DNA from: CAZFLM01 sp964519955
GTDB lineage: Bacteria > Armatimonadota > Chthonomonadetes > Chthonomonadales > CAJBBX01
Assembly (NCBI GenBank): GCA_964519955.1
Contig: CAZFLM010000015.1
Coordinates: 49,759-113,758, forward strand
DNA: 64,000 nt
Direction: 5' to 3'
The position numbers were made by a program, and so were the translations under genes. How positions within the stretch are numbered: position 1 is the stretch's first letter; each line of letters starts with the position of its first letter. The notes beneath the pieces are model-generated. The model was not told the origin of the DNA and did no database searches. It saw only the letters and a program-made list of their open reading frames with translations. Below, one piece after another: positions 1 to 8,880 of this stretch.

Positions 1-1445
1 TCGCCGTCATCGAACCGTTCGCGAGCCACCTCGGCGGCGACGCCTTCGTGGTTCACTACGACGGGGCAACGGGCCGGACCACGGCCTACAACGGCTCGGG
101 CGCGGCCCCGGCGCGCGCCATCCCCGCGGCGTTTCCCAACGGCATCCCGGAGCGGGGCCTCTGCTCGGCGAGCGTGCCGGGCCTCGTCGACTGCTGGTTC
201 CGCCTCCACTCCGCGCACGGGCGCCTGCCGGTCGGCTCGCTCCTCTCCCGCGCCATCGAGTACGCGGCCGAGGGCCACCCCGCCGGGTACCGGGCGTGCC
301 GCAGCCTGAACGCGCATCGCGCGAGCGGCGCGGCCTGGGCGGCGGAGGCGGTGCACACCCTCACCGACCGGGACCGCGACCTCGCGCCCGGCGACGTCAT
401 CGTGCAGCCGGCGCTTGCCCGGACGCTCGAGCTGATCGCGGAGGAGGGGCGCGACGCCTACTACGACGGGCCGATCACGCGCGCCATCGTCGCGTTCTCC
501 GCCGCGCGCGGGGGGCTCTTCGCCGCCGAGGACTTCCGGCGCCACCGCACCCAGGTGGGCTCGCCCATTCGCACCACCTATCGGGGCTGCACCGTGCACG
601 GCCAGCCGCCGGTCTCGCAGGGGCACATCCTGCTCCAGGCGCTCAACCTGCTGGAAGGGTTCGACATCGCCGGCATGGGCTTCGGCGCCGCCGGCCTGGT
701 GCACGTGGGCGTCGAGGCGATGAAGCTCGCGTTCGCGGACCGCGCGGCCTACCTGGGCGACCCGGAGTGCTCCGAGGTGCCCATCGAGGCGCTGCTCTCC
801 AAGGAGTACGCGGACAGGCGGCGGCCTCTCATCGACATGGCCCGTGCGGCCGGGAACGCGCAGCCGGGCGACCCGCGCCAGTCGACGACCTACTTCGCCG
901 TGGCAGACGGGGAAGGGAGCGCGGTCAGCTTCATCCAGAGCGTCTTCCACTCGCTCGGGTGCGGCGCGGTGGACCCGGCGACCGGCATCGTGTTCAACAA
1001 CCGGATGACCGGGTTCAACCTCGATCCGCGCAGCCCGAACTGCCTCGCGCCAGGGAAGCGCCCGGCGCACACGCTCAACGCGTTCCTGGTGACCGACGCT
1101 GGCGGCCTGCGCTGGGTCGGCGGCACGCCCGGCGGCAACATCCAGGTGCAGAGCAACCTGCAGGTGATCACCAACGTGATCGACTTCGGCATGAACCCGC
1201 AGGCCGCCATCGAGGCTCCGCGCTGGCAGTGGGGCGGCTCGGTCGGCGAAGACGCCGCGCTGCGCCTGGAGTCGCGTTTCGCTGCCGAGGTCGTACCCGA
1301 GTTGGCCCGCCGCGGGCATCAGGTCGCAGCCTTGCCGCCCTGGGGCCACGGGAGTACGTACCAGCTCATCGAGCGTGACCCGGCGACGGGCTCCTACCTG
1401 GGTGGCTCCGACCCTCGCGGCGACGGACACGCGGCCGGGTTCTAG
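1..1445 (+). CDS. gamma-glutamyltransferase, 5' end cut by window
   Basis: Gamma-glutamyltranspeptidase family (Ntn-hydrolase): transfers or hydrolyses the gamma-glutamyl group of glutathione and related compounds, usually outside the membrane. The frame is open from base 3, so the true start lies before the window; the GTG at 48 is internal. The first visible residues include EPFASHLGGDAF and NGSG, typical of the large subunit's N-terminal part. The autoprocessing site, where the small subunit begins with its nucleophilic Thr, fits STTYF at about 880-895, followed by the usual GSAVSFIQS stretch. The C-terminal GGTPGG oxyanion region is present near 1120. About 80 residues of the family's length are missing at the left edge. 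Confidence 0.9.
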   Translation, partial: AVIEPFASHLGGDAFVVHYDGATGRTTAYNGSGAAPARAIPAAFPNGIPERGLCSASVPGLVDCWFRLHSAHGRLPVGSLLSRAIEYAAEGHPAGYRACRSLNAHRASGAAWAAEAVHTLTDRDRDLAPGDVIVQPALARTLELIAEEGRDAYYDGPITRAIVAFSAARGGLFAAEDFRRHRTQVGSPIRTTYRGCTVHGQPPVSQGHILLQALNLLEGFDIAGMGFGAAGLVHVGVEAMKLAFADRAAYLGDPECSEVPIEALLSKEYADRRRPLIDMARAAGNAQPGDPRQSTTYFAVADGEGSAVSFIQSVFHSLGCGAVDPATGIVFNNRMTGFNLDPRSPNCLAPGKRPAHTLNAFLVTDAGGLRWVGGTPGGNIQVQSNLQVITNVIDFGMNPQAAIEAPRWQWGGSVGEDAALRLESRFAAEVVPELARRGHQVAALPPWGHGSTYQLIERDPATGSYLGGSDPRGDGHAAGF

Positions 1446-1469
1446 CTGGAGCCCCCTGGCGGGGCGGCA

Positions 1470-2147
1470 TCACTTCCTGAAGGTGGGTGGCCAGGGCTCA
1501 TCCGGGAAGACCGGCCATATCGAGGCGCCCACGGCGTGCCAGTCGTGAGACCAGGCGCCGTGCAGGTACGCCCAGATGACGGCGGCGCCGGCCGGAACCT
1601 GCTTCACCGCGCCACTGTGCCGCAGGATGATGTAGTTGCCGGAGGCCAACGGAGCGTACGGGGCCTGGACGTGGGAGTCGCAATACACGATGACGCTGCT
1701 GGGGGCTGGAGCCATGACGAGGCGTGGGTGGTTGGGGCTCGGATCGTCGGGCAGGCCTGCGAGCGAGCTGACACGGTAGAGGTAGTCCGCGCCTAGGTTC
1801 GGGTCGCCATCGGGGCAGTAGTAGATCTGTCCGTTCCGGGTATAGGCGGCAAGAGGATCGGACCCTCCCCATCGAGCGGAATCGTGGAAATGGGCGCGCG
1901 GCAGTTGGCCGTCGTAGTCGGCTTCGTACATCCGGAATGCCGCACCCAGTTGGCGTAGGTTCGAGGTGCACACCGTCCTGCGGGAACTCTCGAGTGCGCA
2001 TCCGAACACCGGAAACAGCAGCGCGGCGAGCACGACAACGACCGAGATGACGACGAGCAGCTCGATCAGACTGAAGCCGCCGGTACGATCGTCCGAGACG
2101 GCATGTCGCCGTGGGGATATGGTCCTCGCTGCGCGGCTGCGTCGCAT
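1470..2147 (-). CDS. type II pseudopilin-like protein (prepilin N-terminal methylation domain)
   Basis: A 225-residue protein with a basic leader followed by GFSLIELLVVISVVVVLAAL, the canonical prepilin peptidase site (cleavage after Gly, Phe methylated) and hydrophobic helix. After the helix come an SNLRQLGAAFRMYEADYDG segment and a C-terminal globular region containing CPDGDPN. This is the DUF1559/H-X9-DG style of pseudopilin found in large numbers in Planctomycetota and Armatimonadota. It is probably exported through a type II secretion/type IV pilus-like assembly; its individual role is unknown. The ATG at 2147 has GGGAG eight bases upstream. It converges on the gamma-glutamyltransferase with a 24-base gap. 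Confidence 0.85.
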   Translation of the reverse strand: MRRSRAARTISPRRHAVSDDRTGGFSLIELLVVISVVVVLAALLFPVFGCALESSRRTVCTSNLRQLGAAFRMYEADYDGQLPRAHFHDSARWGGSDPLAAYTRNGQIYYCPDGDPNLGADYLYRVSSLAGLPDDPSPNHPRLVMAPAPSSVIVYCDSHVQAPYAPLASGNYIILRHSGAVKQVPAGAAVIWAYLHGAWSHDWHAVGASIWPVFPDEPWPPTFRK

Positions 2148-2471
2148 GTGATGGACTCCCGAGGCGGGGCGTCATGTGTCGAGACCGAGTGATCCGTGCG
2201 ACCGTGCTGTCCAGCCGTTCTGCGCGCCGTCGCCATTGTCCTGCGTTGCGGGAGGCTCGTCACGCAGCGCGGGTCCGAGCGCTGATCCGGCAAGACCGGC
2301 CTTCGCGAACAAGTTGGCGCAATCCTCGGTCAGCACTGGTGTCACGCGCCGGTTCCGCCTTCGTCAATGATAGCGTGGGTGGGACGGATAGACGGCGACC
2401 AGGTTGTCCGCTGGAGCATCGTCAAGCTAAGCCTCATCCAGTGGTCTGACCTCAGAGAGGAGGCGTGGGAA
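2148..2471. other. divergent intergenic region, no clear element
   Basis: A 324-base space between the divergently transcribed pseudopilin and the low-complexity secreted protein. It must hold promoters for both. I found no convincing paired -35/-10 hexamers, hairpin, repeat or small gene; the only secure signal is the GAGAGGAGG ribosome binding site at about 2455-2463 for the gene starting at 2472. Confidence 0.5.
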
Positions 2472-4109
2472 ATGAACGGAACCCTACGCGATGGCACTCG
2501 CGGAACTCTCGTGCTGCTCTCCGCCATTTCCGTGATCGCATCGTCGGCTCTGACTGGAGCATGGGCCCAGCGCGGAGCCCCGGCGGATCGGTCCGGAGGT
2601 GGTTCCCCTCGTCGCGAGGACTCGAGCCCTCGCCGAGACTCGTCGCCTCCGCCAAGCCGCGAAAGCAACCCTCCGAAGCGTGAGGAAGCCGCGCCGACCC
2701 GACAGGACCCGCCGACCAAGCGTGAAGATAGCAGCCCTCGACGCGAGTCGAGCCCGGGTTGGGATCGCTCCGACTCCGGCAAGAGCCAGGACCCGCCGAC
2801 CAAGCGGGAAGACGCGAGCCCTCGCCGCGAGACACCTCAGCGCGCCGAGCCTGCCCAGCGACAGGACCCGCCGAGCCGCCGCGAGGACGCGAGCCCTCGC
2901 CGCGAGACGCCCCAGCGCACTGAGCCACCCGCCAAGCGCGAAGACCCGCCTGCCGGCTGGCAGCGCTCGGACTCCGGCAGGGGGCAGGACCCGCCCAGCA
3001 AGCGCGAGGACATGGTTCCGCGTCGCGATCGGTCGGACAATGGCTCTCGCCAGGACTCGAAGGATCGGCGCGACGAGACCGGCGTTGGGCGTGACACCTC
3101 TGGGCGCGACACGTCGCCTCGTGGCACGCCGCGATGGGACTGGCCGGGCCGCACCACGACGGGCAGCCAGGGAGATCGCGGCCGAACGACGACGACCGGC
3201 AGCCAGGGCGACCGTGGCCGCACCCCGCCGGACCGCTCGGGCGACGCCCGCACCGGCGGCAAGGACCGCGTTGGCGCACCCAGCGCGTCGGGCCGCATCG
3301 ACACCGGCCGCGTGCCGGCAGGCTGGCGTATCGATGGGGTCCGGCCTCCGGTTCCAGGCGGGCGGCCGGGCGGCTCCGGCGGACCGCGTGACCTGTTCGG
3401 ACGCACGACCGAGGGCCGGCGGTTCGACAACGGGATCGCGCTGCGGCAGGCGCGCTACTTCGAGGACGCTCACTACCGCCGGTACTTCCCGCACGGGTAC
3501 TCCTACTACCCGTACTACTGCCCGACGTTCGAGTTCGGCGTGGTGTACTACTCGCCCTACTCGTACTACGTCGGCACGGTGCCGCTCTACATCTACCGAC
3601 ACCACTGCCACGTGATGGCGCCGCCGGTGGTCTACATCTCGATACCGATCTACCGGGACAGCTACTGGTCGGGTTGGGCCGATGATGGCGACTACTACCT
3701 GTACGACGACGGCTACCGGTACGACTCGGCATACCGCGAGGGTGGGCTGAACTCGGCGATCGACGCGATCGAGGATGCGTTCCGCCACGACGACGTGGTG
3801 CCGCTGGTCGACCTGACCGATCCGTCCGTGGACATCAGCGTGTTTCGCCGAGGGAAGTACGAGTACTCGATGGAAGCGGGCGACTACCTGGACATGACGC
3901 GGGACGCGATGCGGGCCATCCAGACGGTCAGCTTCAAGATCGAGCGCGTGCGGCGGCGGTCGGACGACGTGTGGTCGCTCGCCGGGCGGCACGTCTACAA
4001 GGACAACGACGGGGACCGGCGCACCGTGTACGTCTCCTACGTTCTGGAGCGCATCCACGGCCGGTGGACCATCACTCAGGTGGGCACGACACCGGATCGC
4101 CTGAACTGA
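2472..4109 (+). CDS. secreted Arg/Pro/Asp-rich repeat protein with C-terminal globular domain
   Basis: Function not recognised. The start at 2472 is chosen because GAGGAGG lies 8-9 bases upstream and the following residues form a signal peptide ending near ALTGAWAQ; an upstream in-frame ATG at 2367 would bury it. The mature protein (about 515 residues) has a roughly 240-residue disordered region of charged repeats (units such as QDPPTKRED and REDASPRRETPQR, the latter present twice), then a Gly/Arg/Thr tract (TTTGSQGDRGR repeated). A Tyr-rich stretch at about 3450-3740 follows (YSYYPYYCP, SPYSYYVG), then a C-terminal domain of about 120 residues that resembles small NTF2-like folds (inference). 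It may be a cell-envelope or surface protein. Confidence 0.7.
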   Translation: MNGTLRDGTRGTLVLLSAISVIASSALTGAWAQRGAPADRSGGGSPRREDSSPRRDSSPPPSRESNPPKREEAAPTRQDPPTKREDSSPRRESSPGWDRSDSGKSQDPPTKREDASPRRETPQRAEPAQRQDPPSRREDASPRRETPQRTEPPAKREDPPAGWQRSDSGRGQDPPSKREDMVPRRDRSDNGSRQDSKDRRDETGVGRDTSGRDTSPRGTPRWDWPGRTTTGSQGDRGRTTTTGSQGDRGRTPPDRSGDARTGGKDRVGAPSASGRIDTGRVPAGWRIDGVRPPVPGGRPGGSGGPRDLFGRTTEGRRFDNGIALRQARYFEDAHYRRYFPHGYSYYPYYCPTFEFGVVYYSPYSYYVGTVPLYIYRHHCHVMAPPVVYISIPIYRDSYWSGWADDGDYYLYDDGYRYDSAYREGGLNSAIDAIEDAFRHDDVVPLVDLTDPSVDISVFRRGKYEYSMEAGDYLDMTRDAMRAIQTVSFKIERVRRRSDDVWSLAGRHVYKDNDGDRRTVYVSYVLERIHGRWTITQVGTTPDRLN

Positions 4110-4151
4110 GGGACCCGGCCCACCCATATGGGGGATATTGCCCCCTTAGAA

Positions 4152-4185
4152 CCGTGGGCGCCGCGCGGCGCCTGGCGCCCCACGG
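4152..4185 (+). terminator. GC-rich hairpin before the GH15 gene
   Basis: CCGTGGGCGCC (4152-4162) pairs with GGCGCCCCACGG (4174-4185) with one bulged base. There is no T-run after it. It lies between two plus-strand genes, so it could be a terminator or a processing hairpin. The motif GGGCGCCGCGCGGC recurs just downstream at 4191. Confidence 0.4.
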
Positions 4186-4222
4186 CTCTCGGGCGCCGCG
4201 CGGCCTGTATGGCGAGGAATCC

Positions 4223-6193
4223 ATGCCCCGACCACTTGTAGTTGGCAACGGCAACCTGCTCGTGACGATGGATCGCGAGTTGAACATTCGCGATCTCTAC
4301 TGGCCGCACGTGGGGCTGCACAACCACCTGTCCGGACACCGCGCCCGCATCGGCGTATGGGTGGACGGGCGTTTCGCGTGGTTGGGGGACAACGCCTGGG
4401 AGAAGAACCTCTCCTACGAGCCCGGCACCCTCGTGACGCGGGCCGAGTGCCGCCACCCGCACTGGGGCATCCGCCTCACGCTGAGCGACTGCGTCGTCCA
4501 TCGCGAGGACATCCTGCTGCGCCGTTTCCGCATCGACAACGAGTGGGACGCCGAGCGCGAGGTGCGGCTCTTCCTGTCGCACGACTTCCACATCGCCGAG
4601 ACCGACATTGGCGACACCGCGTTCTACAACCCGTTCCTCGACGCTGTCATCCACTACAAGCGCGACACGTATCTGCTCATCGGCGCGACGTCCTCGTCCG
4701 GCGGCATCTACCAGTACGCCACCGGCATCAAGGGCTTCCAGGGGGCGGAGGGCACCTGGCGCGACGCGGAGGACGGCGAGCTATCGATGAACCCGGTGGC
4801 GCAGGGCTCGGTCGACTCGGTCCTCTCGGTGCGGACGTCCGTCCACCCGCACCGCATCGCCGAGGTGCGCGCCTGGATCTGCGTGGCGAAGAACCTCGAT
4901 GGGGTCGAGCGGCTCCACCGGCGCATCGCCGACCAGGGCTTCGATGCGCTGGTGCACGACACGACGCACTACTGGGCATCCTGGTCGGACGTCGACCGCG
5001 ACCGGTTGAGCGACCTGCCGGACCCGATCCCGGACCGCGTGCGCCGCAGCCTCCTGATCCTGCGGACGAACATCGACAACCACGGCGCCATCATCGCCGC
5101 CAACGATTCCGACATCATGGAGACGGCGCGCGCTCACTACTCCTACATGTGGCCGCGCGATGGCGCCCTCGTGGCGTCGCTGCTGGACCGGCTCGGCTAC
5201 CAGGACATCACGCGCCGCTTCTTCCAGTTCTGCGCTCAGTTGCTGCCTCGCCAGCGGGCTGTCCTGCTGCACAAGTACAGCGCCGACGGCTCGTGGGGCG
5301 CCACGTGGCACCCGTGGACGGTCGAGGGGCACCACGAGATCCCCTTCCAGGAGGACAGCACGGCGCTGGTGCTCTGGGCGTTGGGTAAGCACTACGAGCG
5401 GTACCACGACATCGAGTTCCTGGAGGAGCTGTACGAGCCGTTCGTGCGCCCCTGCGCGGACTTCGTGGCGGACTACCGCGACCCGGGAACCGGCCTGCCG
5501 CTGCCGTCATACGACCTGTGGGAGGAGCGGCGCGGTGTGCACGCCTACACGTGCGGCACGGTCTACGGGGCGCTGATGTCAGCCGCGCGGCTCTCCGACG
5601 TGTTCGACGACGGGCGCGCCGATACGTACCGCGAGGCGGCCGGCGACCTGCGCGAGGGCATGGCCAAGCACCTCTGGGACGAGGAGCACAAGCGGTTCGC
5701 GCGGCGCCTCATCATGCGCGATGGCGGCAAATACGATCGCGACATGGTCATCGACAGCGCGGTCCACGCGGTCCACCTGTTCGGCGCGTTCTCGGCGGAC
5801 GACTGGCGCGTGGAGAGCACGATGCGCACGGTCCTGTCGCGGCTGTGGATCCAGACGGAGATCGGCGGCATCGCGCGCTACGAGGACGACTACTACTTCC
5901 GGCGCGTCGACAACACGCAGCGCGTCGCGGGCAACCCGTGGCCCATCTGCACCCTCTGGCAGGCGCAGTGGTACATCGCGCGGGCACACACGCACCCGGA
6001 CCTGCAGACGGCCCTCGAGTTGGTGCTCTGGGCGGCGCGCAACACGATGAGCACCGGCGCGATGCCCGAGCAGGTCCACCCGGAGTCCGGCGAGCCCCTC
6101 AGCGTGGCCCCGCTGACCTGGAGCCATGCCGAGTTCGTCTGCACGGTGCTGGACTACCTGGACCGGAGAGACAGGCTCAACCAGACGCTGTAG
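4223..6193 (+). CDS. GH15 glucoamylase-type glycoside hydrolase
   Basis: Glycoside hydrolase family 15, an inverting exo-acting enzyme that releases glucose from alpha-glucans or related glucosides (glucoamylase, glucodextranase and trehalase all occur here). The ATG at 4223 gives 656 residues starting MPRPLVVGNGNLLV, the usual beginning of the N-terminal beta-sandwich domain; longer in-frame extensions run through the upstream hairpin. The (alpha/alpha)6 barrel shows YMWPRDGAL (near 5150), the catalytic acid in YDLWEERRG (near 5515) and the catalytic base in GAMPEQVHPESGEP (near 6060). There is no signal peptide, so the enzyme is probably cytoplasmic. Exact substrate cannot be read from the sequence. 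Confidence 0.88.
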   Translation: MPRPLVVGNGNLLVTMDRELNIRDLYWPHVGLHNHLSGHRARIGVWVDGRFAWLGDNAWEKNLSYEPGTLVTRAECRHPHWGIRLTLSDCVVHREDILLRRFRIDNEWDAEREVRLFLSHDFHIAETDIGDTAFYNPFLDAVIHYKRDTYLLIGATSSSGGIYQYATGIKGFQGAEGTWRDAEDGELSMNPVAQGSVDSVLSVRTSVHPHRIAEVRAWICVAKNLDGVERLHRRIADQGFDALVHDTTHYWASWSDVDRDRLSDLPDPIPDRVRRSLLILRTNIDNHGAIIAANDSDIMETARAHYSYMWPRDGALVASLLDRLGYQDITRRFFQFCAQLLPRQRAVLLHKYSADGSWGATWHPWTVEGHHEIPFQEDSTALVLWALGKHYERYHDIEFLEELYEPFVRPCADFVADYRDPGTGLPLPSYDLWEERRGVHAYTCGTVYGALMSAARLSDVFDDGRADTYREAAGDLREGMAKHLWDEEHKRFARRLIMRDGGKYDRDMVIDSAVHAVHLFGAFSADDWRVESTMRTVLSRLWIQTEIGGIARYEDDYYFRRVDNTQRVAGNPWPICTLWQAQWYIARAHTHPDLQTALELVLWAARNTMSTGAMPEQVHPESGEPLSVAPLTWSHAEFVCTVLDYLDRRDRLNQTL

Positions 6194-6237
6194 GGCGGCC
6201 CCCACCACGGCGCCGGTGCGGTCGAGGGCAAAGGCCC

Positions 6238-6259
6238 GGCGGGGCGCGGATGCCCCGCC
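6238..6259 (+). terminator. hairpin after the GH15 gene
   Basis: Perfect 8-bp stem GGCGGGGC / GCCCCGCC around loop GCGGAT, about 45 bases after the GH15 stop. No T-tract. It resembles the GC-rich members of the scattered hairpin family of this window. Confidence 0.45.
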
Positions 6260-6345
6260 CTACGCACCGAACGCCGCAATGCACCCACCCGTGGGGCGCG
6301 CCCTCCGCGGCGCGCCGGGAGACCCCTCGCCAGGAACCGCGGCAC

Positions 6346-6804
6346 CTACGTGTCGGCCCCGGCCTGCGCCTGTGCCGCGCGGTGGAGGGTCATGCGGCGG
6401 TGGTCGATGCCGGCGTCGAGGAAGACTGGACCCTCCGCGGCGAACCCGAGCCGCTCGTAGAAGGGGATCACCTGGACCTGGGCGTCGAGCATGAGGCGCT
6501 CGTACTGGTCGAACGCGTCCTCCATGACGAAGCGCATCAGCGCGAGCCCCACGCCGCGGCCCCGGTGCTCGCGCAGCACCGCGACGCGGCCGATCTTGCC
6601 GGTTGCCGCGTCCTTCGCCAGGAGCCTCGCGGTCCCGACAATGCGGCCATCCTCCTCCGCGAGGTAGTGCGTCGCCGTCGCGTCGAACGCGTCAAGCTCC
6701 TCCTCCGGTGGCACCCGCTGCTCATCCACGAAGACCGTCATCCGCACCGAGAAGCACTGCTCCAGCTCGGTGTCCGTCCGCACCTGCCGCACTCGTACCG
6801 CCAT
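6346..6804 (-). CDS. GNAT family N-acetyltransferase
   Basis: A 152-residue GNAT protein predicted to move an acetyl group from acetyl-CoA to an unknown amine. The cofactor-binding motif A is visible as REHRGRGVGLALM around residues 80-92, and the C-terminal VIPFYERLGF matches motif B. The N-terminal CFSVRMTVFVDEQ is typical of the YjcF/ElaA-like branch. It is the last gene of a minus-strand run, four bases after the small unknown at 6809-7078. Confidence 0.8.
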   Translation of the reverse strand: MAVRVRQVRTDTELEQCFSVRMTVFVDEQRVPPEEELDAFDATATHYLAEEDGRIVGTARLLAKDAATGKIGRVAVLREHRGRGVGLALMRFVMEDAFDQYERLMLDAQVQVIPFYERLGFAAEGPVFLDAGIDHRRMTLHRAAQAQAGADT

Positions 6805-6808
6805 CGCG

Positions 6809-7078
6809 CTAGACCAGCTCCTCGACTACCTCATGCTCGCCGCGCGGGACCACGCTGAAGGACCGTGAGGCGTACACGGGCGCGATGTGGGCGGTGTTGT
6901 GGCGATAGTCCTCGTCGATGTGGAACGAAAAAGCCTCGGTCATGCGGCAGAACTTGCGCAGCTCCGCCACCTCGCGCGGCGTCTCGGGGATCAGACGCAG
7001 TTCCAGGCTGATGCGCCGGCCTCGCTCGTCGAACACAGCGGGCTCGCCCGGGTACATGCCCTCGATCTGTGCCTTCAT
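6809..7078 (-). CDS. small hypothetical protein
   Basis: An 89-residue protein that I do not recognise. It contains GRRISLELRLIPETPREV and a His-containing segment (HIDEDYRHNTAHIAPVY), with no signal peptide or membrane segment. It is very likely a real gene: 15 bases follow the upstream glycosidase-like gene's stop and 4 bases precede the GNAT gene, and its codon use matches its neighbours. Confidence 0.6.
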   Translation of the reverse strand: MKAQIEGMYPGEPAVFDERGRRISLELRLIPETPREVAELRKFCRMTEAFSFHIDEDYRHNTAHIAPVYASRSFSVVPRGEHEVVEELV

Positions 7079-7093
7079 GTGCTCATCCTCGGT

Positions 7094-8248
7094 CTAGCGT
7101 CGTGGCTGCGGCTTGCCGCGCGCCGTTGTCTCACGCTGCCAGCGCGCGAGCTTGGCGATACCCAGCATCTCGGCGCCCCCGGCCGCATCGGCCGGGTCGT
7201 CGTCGAACGCCTGCCTGGCGTCGGCCAGGATCTCGCGGTCCCATCGGCACAGGTCGAGCCAGCGCCCCAGCGCCTGCGGGATGTACGTGTTGGGGCCGCC
7301 GGCGCCGCCCACCGTGTCCGCCCACTCGCCGGGAGCGCGCCGCACGTGGTCGGTCCAGGTTCGGGCGAAGCGGATCATGTCGAACTCGGTGAACACGATC
7401 CGCGCATCGCGGCACCGGATGGCGAACTGCACGTTGATGGCTGCGTGCGACAGGTCCTCGCTGCCCGTGCCCGTGCGGTCCGGCTTCGGGTTGTAGGCCC
7501 AGTCGAACGCGTCGTCGGGCGTCTTGCGCAGGCGGCTGCGGAAGTAGGTCGCCAGCCGCGTTGCACGGTCGCGATAGGTTGGCTCGCGCGTCGCCGCGTA
7601 CAGGTCGATCATCACGATGCCAAGCGCGTTCTGCTGGTTCAGCGGCAGCGGCCCGACGACGCTGTCCGTGTAGTGCCCCTCTCCGGGGCCGGGCCCCTCG
7701 CGCCACTCGCCGTCGTGCGCCGCCACGCATTCCGCTATGCGCCTGGTCCAGCGGTCGGCCGTCTCGCCATAGCGCTTCCGCAGAGACGGCGTGCGCTTCA
7801 CCAGCGCAACGAACTCGGCGGGCCCCTGGCAGATCATGCCGGTATGCACGGCCCAGACGTGCCAGACACCCTTGGAGTAGTGCGGCGTGCCCCAGCCCGC
7901 GGCGGGCTTTGCTCCGGGCGCGTGCGTCGGGGGCGTCGTCTCACCCCTCTGGGCGCGAACGTCGTCGCGGTTGCGCAGCACGGCGTCGAACTGCTCGACG
8001 AGGCTGTCCAGGTACTTCGTCCGGCCGGTCGCGCGGTACATGTCGACATAGGCCTGCTGGAGGTAGCTCTGGCCCCACGCCAACTCGCCCGACACGTTGA
8101 GCGACGCGGAGTAGCCCCGCCCTTCGTGCTGGGCGGCGTCCAGCCGGTCGAACCGGGCGACGTAGTCGTTCGCCTGCGCGAGCGCCGCCGGCCCCCAGAC
8201 CGTCCAGGCCAGAGCGACCGAGACACTTGCCAATCCACCACGCTTCAT
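7094..8248 (-). CDS. secreted six-hairpin glycosidase-like protein
   Basis: About 384 residues with an N-terminal signal peptide (KRGGLASVSVALAWTVWG...ALA). The ATG at 8248 is preferred over one at 8272 because GAGGGAGG sits eight bases before it. Repeated helical hairpins (GQSYLQQAYVDMYRATGRTKYL; IVMIDLYAATREPTYRDRA) suggest an (alpha/alpha)6 toroid like GH88/GH105/GH76-type glycosidases or uronyl epimerases, but I cannot assign a family or catalytic residues. It lies in a run of minus-strand genes that also has a larger glycosidase-like protein, which supports a role in polysaccharide breakdown outside the cell. Confidence 0.6.
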   Translation of the reverse strand: MKRGGLASVSVALAWTVWGPAALAQANDYVARFDRLDAAQHEGRGYSASLNVSGELAWGQSYLQQAYVDMYRATGRTKYLDSLVEQFDAVLRNRDDVRAQRGETTPPTHAPGAKPAAGWGTPHYSKGVWHVWAVHTGMICQGPAEFVALVKRTPSLRKRYGETADRWTRRIAECVAAHDGEWREGPGPGEGHYTDSVVGPLPLNQQNALGIVMIDLYAATREPTYRDRATRLATYFRSRLRKTPDDAFDWAYNPKPDRTGTGSEDLSHAAINVQFAIRCRDARIVFTEFDMIRFARTWTDHVRRAPGEWADTVGGAGGPNTYIPQALGRWLDLCRWDREILADARQAFDDDPADAAGGAEMLGIAKLARWQRETTARGKPQPRR

Positions 8249-8296
8249 TGCCGCCCTCCCTCTTGGGAGCATCTTCGCGATCGGCCCAGCCGGCGT

Positions 8297-8325
8297 CGTG
8301 GTGGGATGGGCCTCCGTGCCCGTCC
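8297..8325. repeat. dispersed hairpin repeat, copy A
   Basis: Contains GGATGGGC-CTCCGT-GCCCGTCC (8304-8325), an 8-bp stem with one G.T pair and a 6-base loop, preceded by CGTGGT. Near-identical copies occur at 22319-22347 and 23367-23394, a partial one at 44731-44753 and a GC-rich variant twice at 28953-29024. All are intergenic. Confidence 0.75.
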
Positions 8326-8349
8326 GTTAGGTCCCTCGGGTGGGCCGCG

Positions 8350-8832
8350 TCAGTCCTCTTCGCCGGCGATGGGGTCCGCATAGACGCCGGGCTTGCTCCC
8401 CTCAATTGGCACCGCGCCCACGGACTTGGCGTAGAACTCCGTCGGGCCGGCGCCGCCGATGATTCCATACGCATAGCCCATATGGCGGAGTCCCCACATG
8501 GCCGCAATCAGCAGGGCTTTGCCGACACCCTTGCCGCGCTCGGATTCCGCCACGCCGGTCGGGCCGAAGAACGCGCGGCAGGTGCACTCGTATGCCGCGA
8601 ACCCGACGATCTTGCCCTCGCGCAGGGCGATGACTACCGAGACGGGCTGGCGTGCGAACCCCGCGCTGATCTCATCTGCCCAGCCGACGCCGAAGTGCTT
8701 GGTCGCGAACGCGCGCACCTTCGACAACTCGTGGGGCAGGGGGTTGCGCAGCACAACTCCGTTCTCGCGGCACGTGGCCAGCGTCTCTTCGAGCGAGGGC
8801 AGCTTCAGCAGATGGACGAGCATATCGGGCAT
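8350..8832 (-). CDS. GNAT family N-acetyltransferase
   Basis: A 160-residue GNAT acetyltransferase; substrate unknown. The acetyl-CoA loop is SERGKGVGKALL near residues 97-108, after a beta-strand KIVGFAAYECTCRAFFGPTGV that fits the fold's central sheet. The C-terminal FYAKSVGAVPIEGS matches the family's motif B strand. It lies 48 bases downstream of the large glycosidase-like gene (8881-11001) and about 100 bases upstream of the 7094-8248 gene; the latter gap holds a hairpin repeat. Confidence 0.75.
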   Translation of the reverse strand: MPDMLVHLLKLPSLEETLATCRENGVVLRNPLPHELSKVRAFATKHFGVGWADEISAGFARQPVSVVIALREGKIVGFAAYECTCRAFFGPTGVAESERGKGVGKALLIAAMWGLRHMGYAYGIIGGAGPTEFYAKSVGAVPIEGSKPGVYADPIAGEED

Positions 8833-8880
8833 CGAGGGGATCTCCAGACGTAGTGTGATGGTCAGGGCGATGAACGGCGT

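Noticed and set aside
2484..4127. Long minus-strand frame opposite the low-complexity protein
   Set aside because: Its composition (Val/Arg/His/Ala) is that of a complementary shadow; the plus strand has a signal peptide, ribosome binding site and folded C-terminal domain.
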